A stretch of DNA of 64,000 nucleotides from Ancylobacter amanitiformis (GCF_030814815.1 NZ_JAUSVR010000009.1:153655-217654), one strand, 5' to 3'. Shown: positions 54,645 to 63,776, counted from the first letter of the stretch. Program-made: numbers and translations. Notes: generated by a model from the letters alone, not told the origin.

Positions 54645-56179
54645 ATGTCCGCGGAAGGTGCCGACCGGGCGGGGCGGGCTCACCCGCCGCTGAGCGGGAG
54701 CGCGCTGGCGCTTGCGGTGGGAGCGCTGGCCTTTGCCAATTTCATGGTCGTGCTCGACACCACGATCGCCAATGTCGCCATGCCCACCATCGCCGGCGAT
54801 CTCGGCGTGTCGACCACCGAAGGCACGTGGATCATCACCGCCTATGCCGTGGCCGAGGCGATCACCGTTCCGCTGACCGGCTGGCTCTCCCGGCGCGTTG
54901 GCGAGGTGCGGGTGTTCCTGTGCTGCGTCGTCGCCTTCATGGTCTGTTCCATCCTGTGCGGTCTGTCCGGCAGCCTGGCCATGCTGGTGCTGTTCCGGAT
55001 CCTGCAGGGATTTGCCGGCGGACCGCTCATCCCCTTGTCCTCCACGCTGCTGATGGCGATCTTCCCCCGGGAGAGGGCCAATGTCGGCCTCGCCATCTGG
55101 GGCATGACGACGGTGGTCGCGCCCATCTTCGGGCCGATCCTTGGCGGCTACATCTCGGACAATTATCACTGGGGCTGGATCTTCTACATCAACCTCCTGT
55201 TCGGGGCCGCTGTCGGCGCGATTGTCTGGCGTTGCTGCGCAGGCGCGACACGCCGACCGAGCGCGCGCCCATCGACGTCGTCGGCCTGATCCTGCTCGTC
55301 GTGTTCGTCAGCGCGTTCCAGACGATGATCGACAAGGGGCGCGAACTGGACTGGTTTTCCTCGTCCTTCATCGTCTGGATGGCGATCACCGCCTTTGTCG
55401 CCCTCGTCACCCTGGTTATCTGGGAACTGACCGACGACAACCCGGTGCTCGACCTCTCGGTCTTCCGCTCCCGCAACTGGCTGGTATCGACCCTCACGCT
55501 CGGCCTGATGTTCGGCCTGTTCTTCGGAAACATCGTGCTGACGCCGCTCTGGCTGCAGCAGATGATGGGCTACACCGCGACCTGGGCGGGCTTTGCCACC
55601 GCACCCATGGGCATTCTGGCCGTGCTGACGGCGCCGCTCGTTGGCCGGCTGATGGCGCGGATCGACCCGCGTCTCATCGTGACCTATGGCATGACCATGC
55701 TCGCCGTGTCGTTCTACATGCGGGCGCAACTGACGGCGCAGGCGGATTACATGTCGATCGCGCTCGCCATGTTCGTGCTCGGCGCCGGCGTGCCGGCCTG
55801 CCTTGTCACGCTGACATCGCTCGCGGTTTCCGATCTTCCCCCGGAGAAGATTGCCGGCGGGGCCGGCCTGCAGAACTTCATCCGCGTGATGGCGATGGCG
55901 GTCGGCGCCTCGCTGACCTCGACCTATTGGGAGAACGCGACCAAGCAAAGCCGCGCCAATCTCGTGGCGATCATCGACTCCGCCGTTGCGCTTCCCGCCC
56001 CGCCCGGCGTTTTGGCGGAGTCTCGGCTCGCATTGTTCTCAAAAATGGTCGACGCCCAGTCAGTGATGCTGGCGACCAACAATTTCTATGCCATGGCGAG
56101 CGGGCTCATCCTCGTCTTCGCCGCCGCCGTGTGGCTGGCGAAACGCCCGACCGCACCTCTCAAACAGGTGGGGCACTGA
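54645..56179 (+). pseudogene. EmrB/QacA-type MFS drug transporter, frameshifted
   Basis: The first 195 codons (MSAEGADRAG..., FMVVLDTTIANVAMPTIAGD, antiporter motif region GPILGGYISDNYHWGWIFYI) stay in one frame to TGG at 55227. The sequence then reads CGTTGCTGCGCAGG where CGG-TTG-CTG-CGC-AGG would continue the protein, i.e. one G is missing near 55231. From there the other frame gives LLRRRDTPTERAPIDVVGLI and the remaining ~9 helices to 56179. The original frame stops at 55289 after 215 residues. Either a real loss of function or a single-base sequencing error. Full length would be about 511 residues with 14 helices, paired with the upstream EmrA-like gene. Confidence 0.85.
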
Positions 56180-56217
56180 CCATGGCCGCTCGGCTCATAC
56201 AGACGGGCCCACTCAGG

Positions 56218-56267
56218 TCATGGCGCTATGGCGAATACATGGTTCTTTCCTTGATCGCTCCCTCCGC
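56218..56267 (+). repeat. Attachment-like site C (attR candidate)
   Basis: Core CGCTCCCTCCGC (56256-56267) equals 12 bases of the tRNA-Ser 3' end, and CAGTCCC, which follows the core directly at the tRNA, appears five bases later here (56273). The left arm 56218-56255 matches that of site B at 28 of 38 ungapped positions. Marks the right end of putative element 2. Confidence 0.5.
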
Positions 56268-56512
56268 TATTTCAGTCCCAAGCCGGGCACGGCGTTTACG
56301 CCATCACCCGATACCAGTGTCTGGAGCCGCCGCTCGGATCGCTCCTGCCGCCGGTCGAGCACCATGGCGAGGATGGCTTCCAATCGTTCGGGCTGAAGCG
56401 GACGCTCTTGACGAGGACTGGCGACGCGATCGTCCTGCTTTTCCACCGGCACCGCCATTCCCATGCCGGTGTCAGCGTTTCGGCAATTCAGGAGCGCTCT
56501 GAGGCATGCCAT
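56267..56512 (-). CDS. Hypothetical 81-aa ORF ending at the attachment-like core
   Basis: Open frame whose 5' end overlaps the last 25 bp of the kinase gene. The middle is Glu/Arg-rich and helical (LQPERLEAILAMVLDRRQER). Its stop codon TAG is formed within the bases just after the repeated core, so the reading frame may have been cut short by an insertion. No family recognised and no clear ribosome site. Could be spurious. Confidence 0.3.
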   Translation of the reverse strand: MACLRALLNCRNADTGMGMAVPVEKQDDRVASPRQERPLQPERLEAILAMVLDRRQERSERRLQTLVSGDGVNAVPGLGLK

Positions 56513-57789
56513 CCGGCGTCCGGGGGCGCGCGCCGGGGAATCTCCAGTGTCACGCGCAATCCGCCGCGTGCACCCAGGGCCGCGGTGACGCGGCCACCAT
56601 GCTTCTCTATCGCTCGCTTCGTGATCGCAAGCCCGAGACCGTAGCCCTCTGGAGCGCCAGCATCGCTGCCACGCAAGAAGGGTTGGAAGATCCGCTCAAG
56701 ATCGGGGGCCTGCACGCCGGGGCCTTCATCCGCAACCGTCACACGGAGCGTCTCTCCGACAATCTCGGAGCGAACGGAAACGTGGGATCTGTCGGGGGAA
56801 TACTTCAGGGCATTGCGAATGACGTTCTCAAACGCGCGATAGATCAGTTCGCCGTCCACGTCGGCGACGAATGTCGCAGCGCCTTCATTGGAGACCGACA
56901 TCCCGCGCGCCTGCCCCTCGAAGGCGGCGTCATCCACGATCCCGTTGACGAGGTCCATGAGGTCGACAGTCTGAACCACGCTCTCGTCGGATCGGCTCGT
57001 CAATCTCGCGAGCGTGAGGATCTCCCCGACCAGTCCGTCGATGCGCTCGATCTCGCGATCCATGCGGTCGATCATCTTGTCGAGCCTCGACGGATTCTGC
57101 CTGAGCACACCGAGCGCCGCCTGGAGCCGGGACAGGGGCGACCGGAGTTCGTGGGAGACATCATGGAACAGTCTCTGCTGGATCTCCTGGAGATCCTGCA
57201 GGCGGGCTGCGCTGGTATCGAAGTCGTGGGCGAGAGCCGCCACTTCGTCCTTGCGGCCATGCATCCTGTCGCCGATGCGCACGTCGAACCGGCCATGGGC
57301 GAGCGCACTCAGCCCGTGCCGGAGGTGGGCGACGGGACCGATGAGGTAACGGGCGAGCGCAAAGGCAGCGACCGCGCTGGCGATCAATGCCGACGCCCAG
57401 GGAAGCAGCTTCGGCCACGTGCCTGCCATGGCGCCGGGTTTGGGCGTAACAAGCACTACGCGAGTGCAGATGTTGTCGGAAATGACGTTACGTACATTCT
57501 CGACATCGCCATTGGTGCAATTGGCTGCCGTGTCGACTTCGGAGATAGAAAGATGAACCGGCTGCGGAACAGTCGCCGCAGCGTGTGCATACGCTTTTGC
57601 AGCCTCTATACCCTTTTGTTCCAATAATCTGGCCGCGACATCAAGCGCCATGACACGTTTTTGACGTAATATTTCTTGCGAGAAGGGAGCTGCATCGAGA
57701 AGTTTGCCCACAACGAACAGGCCAGCGATCGATGCCGTCATCGTAAGCCATATGATGATGAAGAACTTCCAGAACAGACCACGCATCAA
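56488..57789 (-). CDS. CpxA-like sensor histidine kinase
   Basis: 433 residues. N-terminal helix (FWKFFIIIWLTMTASIAGLF), a short ~100-residue periplasmic domain with two Cys, a second helix (about 133-153), HAMP, HisKA with His213 in DVSHELRSPLSRLQ (the CpxA-type sequence) and HATPase (NVIRNALKYSP, GYGLGLAITKRAIEKHGG). Likely senses envelope or efflux-substrate stress. Its ATG overlaps the response regulator stop by 4 bp. Divergent from an RND pump operon, which is the probable target. Confidence 0.9.
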   Translation of the reverse strand: MMRGLFWKFFIIIWLTMTASIAGLFVVGKLLDAAPFSQEILRQKRVMALDVAARLLEQKGIEAAKAYAHAAATVPQPVHLSISEVDTAANCTNGDVENVRNVISDNICTRVVLVTPKPGAMAGTWPKLLPWASALIASAVAAFALARYLIGPVAHLRHGLSALAHGRFDVRIGDRMHGRKDEVAALAHDFDTSAARLQDLQEIQQRLFHDVSHELRSPLSRLQAALGVLRQNPSRLDKMIDRMDREIERIDGLVGEILTLARLTSRSDESVVQTVDLMDLVNGIVDDAAFEGQARGMSVSNEGAATFVADVDGELIYRAFENVIRNALKYSPDRSHVSVRSEIVGETLRVTVADEGPGVQAPDLERIFQPFLRGSDAGAPEGYGLGLAITKRAIEKHGGRVTAALGARGGLRVTLEIPRRAPPDAGWHASERS

Positions 57790-58475
57790 CGATCCTGTAA
57801 TAACTGGTAACCGTGTCCTCGTACCGACTGAATCCAGGATTGGCCGTCCTCCCGCATGCCGAGTTTCTGTCGAATGCTGCTCAAGTGAACGTCGATACGC
57901 CGATCGAACGGCATCAGCGGGCGGCCGAACGCATGCTTCGATATGTCCTGTTTGGAGACGAGCTGGCCGGCCTGTCGGGCCAGGACTTCGAGCAGGCTGA
58001 ATTCGGTGCCGGTCAGATCAAGCGGCTTGCCGCGCCATTCCGCCGCCCGTGTCCCAGGGTGCATGACGAGATTCCCCGCACGGAGCAGGTCTGGCACCGC
58101 ACCGGCAACCGCGGAGCCAGAACGACGCAGTATCGCCTTGAGCCTTGCTGCCAGTTCGCCGGGCGAGCAGGGCTTTGATACATAATCGTCAGCACCAAGA
58201 TTAAGTCCGGCAATGCGATCGACGTCGTCGCCCTTCGCGGTCAGCATAAGGATAGGAATCGCGCTCAGCCGCCGGATCCGCTGCAGGACGTCGATACCGT
58301 TCATGTGCGGCATCATGATGTCGAGGACGATGATGTCGACGGTATTGGCGACTGCCAACGCGATCGCCGCACGCCCGTCTTCTGTGGCGGTGACCTCGAA
58401 ACCCTCTTCGGTGAGGTACTCTTGCAGGAGCGTGGTGAGATCGACGTCATCGTCGATCAGAAGAACCTTTGTCAT
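57786..58475 (-). CDS. CpxR/OmpR-family response regulator
   Basis: 229 residues. VLLIDDDVDLT at the N-terminus, Asp52 in IIVLDIMMPHMNG and Lys in VSKPCSPGE; winged-helix output with DLTGTEFSLLEVLARQAGQLVS and VRGHGYQLL, as in CpxR. First gene of the two-gene regulator operon and 152 bp from the divergent RND adaptor gene. ATG 58475 begins the conserved MTKVLLIDDD; an upstream ATG adds 14 unconserved residues. Confidence 0.92.
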   Translation of the reverse strand: MTKVLLIDDDVDLTTLLQEYLTEEGFEVTATEDGRAAIALAVANTVDIIVLDIMMPHMNGIDVLQRIRRLSAIPILMLTAKGDDVDRIAGLNLGADDYVSKPCSPGELAARLKAILRRSGSAVAGAVPDLLRAGNLVMHPGTRAAEWRGKPLDLTGTEFSLLEVLARQAGQLVSKQDISKHAFGRPLMPFDRRIDVHLSSIRQKLGMREDGQSWIQSVRGHGYQLLQDR

Positions 58476-58550
58476 CCCGAGAGCCCGTCTTTCATCGTGG
58501 ATGACAAATCCATACATAAAAATACCCGGCTGACGGGAGATTTTACCCTT

Positions 58551-58579
58551 CTTAACGCTGGCTTGATCGCACTTAACGC
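58551..58579. promoter_or_regulatory. Paired direct repeats between the response regulator and RND operon
   Basis: CTTAACGC occurs at 58551-58558 and 58572-58579, start to start 21 bp, i.e. two helical turns. Tandem half-sites on one face of DNA are the usual target of OmpR/CpxR-type dimers. The pair lies 49 bp before the adaptor ATG, so it is a candidate site for the adjacent regulator. Confidence 0.45.
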
Positions 58580-58627
58580 CCCAGCCGCTATCGAAGGCGG
58601 AGTATCCGTTGATAGTCCGGGCGGCGT

Positions 58628-59758
58628 ATGAGTTCCGTGTTCAAGACGAAATCTGCCTCGCGGGCATCGATCGCGGTCAGCCGGCGCACTGTGAATTCAC
58701 TCGTTGCCCTGCTTGCCGTGGCGGGCGTTGCGCTGGGCGTCCAGTCCTCTGGCGCGCAGGAGCAGAACGAGACCCCCGCCCTCACCGTAGCCGTCGTGAA
58801 GCCCGTGGAGCGCCAATGGCCCGAGACCGTGCCCGCGAGCGGCTGGCTGAAGCCCTGGCATGAGGCAATGGTTGCATCGGAGATCAGCGGTCTGCGCATC
58901 ACGGATGTTCTCGTTGAAGTCGGCTCGGTGGTCGCAAAGGGCCAGGTGCTTGTGCGGCTCGCCCAGGAGACCGTGCGGTCGGACCTGCTCAAGGAAGAAG
59001 CGGCACGCGAGACGGCGAAAGCGAACCTCACCAAGGCCAAAGCGAACGCCGAGCGCGTGCGCAAGCTGCAGGGCAGCGGCGCGCTCTCGGACGAAAAGGC
59101 CGTCGAATACCTCAACGCGGAGGAGACGGCGATTGCCGACGTGAAATCGGCGGAGGCGACGGTCGAGGGCCAGAGGATCAAGATCGAGCAGACGACGATC
59201 CTGGCGCCGGATGACGGGATGATCACCTCCCGCTCGGCGCAGCTCGGCGCTGTGGTGTCGTCCGGCACCGAGCTGTTCCGGCTGGTGCGTCAGCGGCGCG
59301 TCGAGTGGCAGGCGGAGGTGTCGGCCCGCTATCTGCCGCGCATCAGGGAAGGCCTGGATGCCGTCATCGCGGGACCCGGCGATAACCGCATCACGGGGCA
59401 TGTCCGGCTGGTTGCGCCGACGGTTAGCACCGATACGGGGCGGGCCATCGTCTATGTCGCGCTTCCAGTGGAGGCGCGTCCCCCGGTGGGACTTTACGTG
59501 ACCGGCCATATTGAACTTGAAACGACACAGGCCCTCTCTGTGCCGCAATCCGCGCTGGTTTTCCGCGACGGCATCAACTACCTCTTCACCGTCAGCAACG
59601 ACAGGCGCGTCACACGCATACGGGTCGAAACCGGCCGCCGCATGGCGGGCGAGGTCGAGATCGTGTCGGGCCTCGATCCATCCGCCAGGGTAGTGAAGTC
59701 CGGCGGGGCCTTTCTCGCCGACAAGGCCCTCGTCCGGATCGAGGGAGAAGCCGAATGA
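58628..59758 (+). CDS. RND efflux periplasmic adaptor subunit
   Basis: 376 residues. Signal-anchor N-terminus (LVALLAVAGVALGVQSSGAQ), then HlyD/AcrA-type segments: LKPWHEAMVASEISGLRITD, VGSVVAKGQVLVRLA, a coiled-coil hairpin (about 115-185) and TTILAPDDGMITSRSAQLG. No lipobox Cys, unlike the other adaptor in this window. Stop overlaps the permease start by ATGA. Probably induced by the divergent CpxAR-like pair. Confidence 0.9.
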   Translation: MSSVFKTKSASRASIAVSRRTVNSLVALLAVAGVALGVQSSGAQEQNETPALTVAVVKPVERQWPETVPASGWLKPWHEAMVASEISGLRITDVLVEVGSVVAKGQVLVRLAQETVRSDLLKEEAARETAKANLTKAKANAERVRKLQGSGALSDEKAVEYLNAEETAIADVKSAEATVEGQRIKIEQTTILAPDDGMITSRSAQLGAVVSSGTELFRLVRQRRVEWQAEVSARYLPRIREGLDAVIAGPGDNRITGHVRLVAPTVSTDTGRAIVYVALPVEARPPVGLYVTGHIELETTQALSVPQSALVFRDGINYLFTVSNDRRVTRIRVETGRRMAGEVEIVSGLDPSARVVKSGGAFLADKALVRIEGEAE

Positions 59759-62700
59759 ACTTCTCCGCTCTCGCGATCCGCAATCCTGTTCCCGTCATCC
59801 TACTGTTCATCCTGCTCACTGTGGGCGGCCTGCTCGTCTTCCACTGGCTGCCGGTCCAGAATTTTCCCGACATGGACCTGCCGACCGTCAAGATCACCGC
59901 CACGCTGGAGGGCGCGTCTCCCTCGCAGCTGGAGACCGAAGTCGCCCGGAAGATCGAAGACAACCTCGCCTCGCTCAGCCTGCTGGACCACATCACCACG
60001 ACGATCACGGACGGCCAGGTGTCGATCAGTGTCTCCTTCACGCTTGAGAAGAACAGTGAAGAGGCGCTCAACGAAGTCCGCAACAAGGTGGACAGCACGA
60101 CGGATCTGCCGTCCGAGATGGAAGCGCCCAGCGTGACCAAGGTGACGGTGCAGAGTTCTCCGCTCATCACCTATGCCGTTCGCTCCACGCGCCTCAATGA
60201 GACCGAACTGTCCTGGTTCGTCGACAACGACATGACCAAGGCGCTACTGTCCGTTTCGGGTGTCGGCGAAGCCAGCCGCGTCGGCGGGATCGATCGCGAA
60301 ATTCATGTCGACCTCGATCCCGACATCATGGGGTCGCTGGGGGTCACGGCTGCCACCGTCTCCTCGCGCCTGAAAGCGGTGCAGGCCGACAGTTCCGGCG
60401 GGCGCGGCGAGATCGGGGGCGGCAGGCAGACCATCCGGACGCTCGGCGCCGTCGCCTCGGTGGACGATCTCAAGGCGCTCGCGATACCGCTCACCAATGG
60501 CACGCTGGTGCGGCTTGACGAGATCGGCAACGTCACGGACAGCTTTTCGGACCGCTCGTCGCTCGCCTATCTCAAGGGGCAGCCGGTCGTCGGCGTCGAG
60601 ATCAAGCGATCGAACGGCTTTTCCGACACCGGCGTCGCGGCCGACCTCCGAGCCGCGATGCTGACATTTGCGGCCGACAATCCGGATGTGGAGATCATCG
60701 AGGCCTACAGCACGGTCGGGCCGATCATCGAAAACTACGACGGCTCGATGCATATGCTGTACGAGGGCGCGATCCTCGCGGTCGTCGTGGTCTGGCTTTT
60801 CCTGCGCGACTGGCGGGCGACGTTCCTGTCGGCGGTGGCTTTGCCGCTGTCGGTCATCCCGACCTTTCTTGTCATGTATTTCGCCGATTTCAGCCTCAAT
60901 ACCGTAACCCTCCTCGCGTTGTCGCTGGTGGTCGGCATCCTGGTCGATGATGCCATCGTCGAAGTCGAGAACATCGCGCGTCACCTGCAAATGGGAAAAT
61001 CACCCATAGATGCCGCGCTTGAGGCCGCCGACGAGATCGGGCTCGCGGTCATTGCCACGACCTTCACGCTTGTCGCCGTGTTTCTGCCGACCGCTTTCAT
61101 GAGCGGCATTCCCGGCCTGATTTTCCGACAGTTCGGCGTCACCGCGGCCGTGGCCGTTCTCGCCTCGCTGCTCGTAGCCCGTTTTCTGACGCCGATGATG
61201 GCTGCCTACATGATGAAGGCGCATCCGGTCGAGCAGAAGGATGGCCGGATCCTGCACGCCTACATGGCGTTCATGAAAGCGTGCTTGCAGAACAGGATGC
61301 TGACGGTTCTCGGCGTCTGCGTCTTCCTCGGCCTCTCATTGTCGACGATCCCCTTTCTCAAGTCGGGCTTCCTGCCGGCTTCCGACGACGCGCAGACGAA
61401 AGTCACGCTGACCTTGCAGCCCGGCAGCACGATCGAGCAGACCGACGCGACGGCGCGCCGAGCCGCCGATGTCATCGCAAGGCTGGCGGACGTCACCAGC
61501 GTTTACGTCGCTGTCGGGAGTGTATCGTCGGGCGGTGGACTGAATTCCACCACGACCAGCGATGTTACCTCGGCAACGCTCGTCGTCGATCTGACGGCCA
61601 TCGGCGACCGCGACCGCAAACAGGCCGAGATTGAGGGCAGCATACGCCAGGCACTGACCGTGCTGCCGGGCACGCGCGTCGAAGTCGGATCGGGAGGCAA
61701 TGGCACCAAGCTGGAAATCACGCTCGCCAGCGACGATGCCGACACACTCGACAAGGTCGGCGCCAGTCTCGAAGAGCAACTACGCGGCATCACCGGCATC
61801 GGCGCGGTGACGTCCAGTGCATCCCTTCAGGCCCCCGAGGTCCAGATCACACCGGATTTCACGCGCGCCGCGGCTCTGGGCGTGACATCGGAAGCGATTT
61901 CCGAGGCGGTCAGGGTCGCAACGAATGGCGACTATTCAGCCGCAATGGCCAAGCTCAACCTGACACAGCGGCAAGTGGCGATCCGGGTGCGGCTGGATCC
62001 GCGAAACCGCGCGACGCTGGACGATATCGCCAATCTGCGGGTGGCCGGCAGCAATGGCAGCGTCGATCTCGGCTCGATCGCCGACATCCGCATTGGCGGC
62101 AGCCCATCCGAGATCAACCGCATCGACCGGTCGCGCAACATCACCCTGTCGATCGAGCTCAACGGCCGCACTCTCGGGGAGGTCAATAGCGAAGCCCAGG
62201 CCCAGCCGGCGCTCAAGAACCTGCCGCAGGGCGTCCGGCTGGTCGAACAAGGTGAATTACAGCGCAGTTCCGAACTGTTCGCGAGCTTCGGCATCGCCAT
62301 GGCGATCGGTGTTTTCTGCATTTATGCGGTGCTGGTGCTGCTGTTCCACGACTTCCTGCAGCCGGTGACGATCCTGATGGCGCTGCCGCTGTCGCTCGGC
62401 GGCGCGCTTCTACCGCTGGTTCTCACCGGCACCAGCTTCTCCATGCCCGCGGTCATCGGGCTGCTCATGCTGATGGGCGTAGTGACGAAGAACTCCATTC
62501 TCCTGGTCGAATACGCCATCATGGCGCGTCGAGGCGGCATGCCCCGGTTCGATGCTCTCGTCGACGCCTGCCACAAGCGGGCGCGGCCCATCATCATGAC
62601 CACCATCGCGATGGGGTGCGGCATGCTGCCGGTGGCCTTGAGCCTGAGCGGTGGCGACTCCAGCTTCCGCCAACCCATGGCCATCGTCGTTATCGGCGGG

Positions 62701-62841
62701 CTGCTAACCTCGACCTTCCTTAGCCTCCTCGTCATTCCCGTCATATTCACCTTCGTCGACGACTTCCTGACGCTTCTGAAGCGGCTGTTTCACACGAAGC
62801 AGGCGAGGGATGCGACAGGAACGCCTCCCGCGGCGGCTTGA
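59755..62841 (+). CDS. RND efflux permease (MdtB/MdtC-like or HAE-1 type)
   Basis: 1028 residues. Starts MNFSALAIRNPVPVILLFIL; NFPDMDLPTVKITATLEGAS replaces the SQYPNV-type segment of AcrB, closer to MdtBC/VexF-like pumps. Proton-relay Asp pair in VVGILVDDAIVEVENIARHL. Two six-helix halves and large periplasmic loops are intact. No second permease or outer-membrane gene follows. Ends in a Thr/Ala-rich tail. Substrates unknown. Confidence 0.92.
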   Translation: MNFSALAIRNPVPVILLFILLTVGGLLVFHWLPVQNFPDMDLPTVKITATLEGASPSQLETEVARKIEDNLASLSLLDHITTTITDGQVSISVSFTLEKNSEEALNEVRNKVDSTTDLPSEMEAPSVTKVTVQSSPLITYAVRSTRLNETELSWFVDNDMTKALLSVSGVGEASRVGGIDREIHVDLDPDIMGSLGVTAATVSSRLKAVQADSSGGRGEIGGGRQTIRTLGAVASVDDLKALAIPLTNGTLVRLDEIGNVTDSFSDRSSLAYLKGQPVVGVEIKRSNGFSDTGVAADLRAAMLTFAADNPDVEIIEAYSTVGPIIENYDGSMHMLYEGAILAVVVVWLFLRDWRATFLSAVALPLSVIPTFLVMYFADFSLNTVTLLALSLVVGILVDDAIVEVENIARHLQMGKSPIDAALEAADEIGLAVIATTFTLVAVFLPTAFMSGIPGLIFRQFGVTAAVAVLASLLVARFLTPMMAAYMMKAHPVEQKDGRILHAYMAFMKACLQNRMLTVLGVCVFLGLSLSTIPFLKSGFLPASDDAQTKVTLTLQPGSTIEQTDATARRAADVIARLADVTSVYVAVGSVSSGGGLNSTTTSDVTSATLVVDLTAIGDRDRKQAEIEGSIRQALTVLPGTRVEVGSGGNGTKLEITLASDDADTLDKVGASLEEQLRGITGIGAVTSSASLQAPEVQITPDFTRAAALGVTSEAISEAVRVATNGDYSAAMAKLNLTQRQVAIRVRLDPRNRATLDDIANLRVAGSNGSVDLGSIADIRIGGSPSEINRIDRSRNITLSIELNGRTLGEVNSEAQAQPALKNLPQGVRLVEQGELQRSSELFASFGIAMAIGVFCIYAVLVLLFHDFLQPVTILMALPLSLGGALLPLVLTGTSFSMPAVIGLLMLMGVVTKNSILLVEYAIMARRGGMPRFDALVDACHKRARPIIMTTIAMGCGMLPVALSLSGGDSSFRQPMAIVVIGGLLTSTFLSLLVIPVIFTFVDDFLTLLKRLFHTKQARDATGTPPAAA

Positions 62842-63005
62842 AGCTGCACGGGATGGACAGAGCTTGGGCTGTGCATTGCCGAGGATGGATATACACACAG
62901 CAACGTATTCGGCAATATTACATCATTAGAAAATGTATATATTTAGAAATACGATAGACTTAACTTGTTGCGCCACGATCAATCATTCTGCTGTAGACAA
63001 TAGAT

Positions 63006-63082
63006 ACCTGATGCAAGCGCAACTGCATCGGGTCTGACTGGGGCGCTGACTCACGACTTCACCCGTCGGCAGCGCCCCAGTC
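63006..63082. other. Two adjacent stem-loops downstream of the RND operon
   Basis: First: GATGCA/TGCATC-centred arms at about 63006-63033 (9 of 10 paired). Second: perfect 13-bp arms GACTGGGGCGCTG (63036-63048) and CAGCGCCCCAGTC (63070-63082) with a 21-nt loop. They lie 170-240 bp past the permease stop. Without a U run, they may terminate transcription with Rho help or be a structured RNA or transposon-end remnant. Confidence 0.55.
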
Positions 63083-63616
63083 ACCAAGGACGCATTGGTT
63101 GCCGATACGATCAGTGGGGGTGGCGACGTGACGAAGCTCAACCACAGAATCGCCTTCACCTCGCAAAATGTCGACGCACTCCAACCGCCGGCGACGAGGC
63201 ATTCCCGCCGATGAGGCCGAGCGCTGACCTTGAAGTCGGGGAGACCCACGGAGCCTCGGCGCAGATGAGTGGCCGCGCGGTGTCCCTATGCGTCGTCGCG
63301 TCAGGTGTTTCCTATCAGATCATGCGCGGGATCGATTACGGCAGGAGCGGTGGGGAGGCCGACCTTAGCCGGGGGCGCAAAGCGCGCCATTCTCCGCATT
63401 GCCGTTTTCATTCCGTTTTGCCCCCCGCAGGGCACCGTGGCTTCCGCTTGCGTCGAGTTCCAGGCGGCTTTGCCCCCTCCGAAAACCTCTGCGCGGTTCG
63501 GGGGGTCGACATCCAGAGCTCCGCTCACACCATGAAGCGATTGCCATCAATTCTAGACGTGAGTGCAAAAACCCCGACACATTTATATATATGGAGAAAT
63601 ACATTACTCCATAATA

Positions 63617-63647
63617 TCTCAATAAAAATTTATTCGAAATATTGAGA
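63617..63647. promoter_or_regulatory. AT-rich inverted repeat upstream of the BamA-like gene
   Basis: Perfect 8-bp arms TCTCAATA (63617-63624) and TATTGAGA (63640-63647) with a 15-nt AT-rich centre, about 130 bp before the ATG at 63777. Could be an operator or a leader hairpin. Confidence 0.3.
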
Positions 63648-63776
63648 CATTTGACTGCAGAAAAATAGCCTGAAACTCGGCCTATTGCTTCATATGTGGC
63701 GCGAACGCGGGCATGTCGTTTTCGCCCAAATACACAATACTACAGTTTTGGATAATTAAGTGCTCAGTGGTGCAAC

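Larger units (their letters stand above)
42401..56267. mobile_element. Putative tRNA-Ser-inserted element 2 (about 13.9 kb, no recombinase)
   Basis: Bounded by sites B and C. Cargo: small secreted protein, AraC regulator, hydrolase remnant, Ndh-like oxidoreductase, PAS kinase with three response regulators, SDR with LysR, metallo-hydrolase, and EmrA plus frameshifted EmrB. Sensing, redox and efflux genes with their own regulators are typical accessory cargo, and two broken genes suggest decay. No integrase, transposase, plasmid or conjugation gene seen. Boundaries rest only on short repeats. Confidence 0.45.
62842..63776. other. 935-bp gene-poor region before the BamA-like gene
   Basis: Open frames here (for example 63211-63645 on the plus strand) have shifting composition and no recognised domain. 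Holds two adjacent inverted repeats at 63006-63082, and from about 63550 becomes markedly AT-rich, with another inverted repeat at 63617-63647. The AT-rich part probably contains the promoter and regulatory sites of the gene at 63777. No tRNA, insertion sequence or ncRNA family recognised. Confidence 0.5.

Noticed and set aside
63211..63645. 144-codon plus-strand frame in the last gap
   Set aside because: Composition changes midway from GC-rich to AT-rich with no domain, no ribosome site, and it crosses the AT-rich block.
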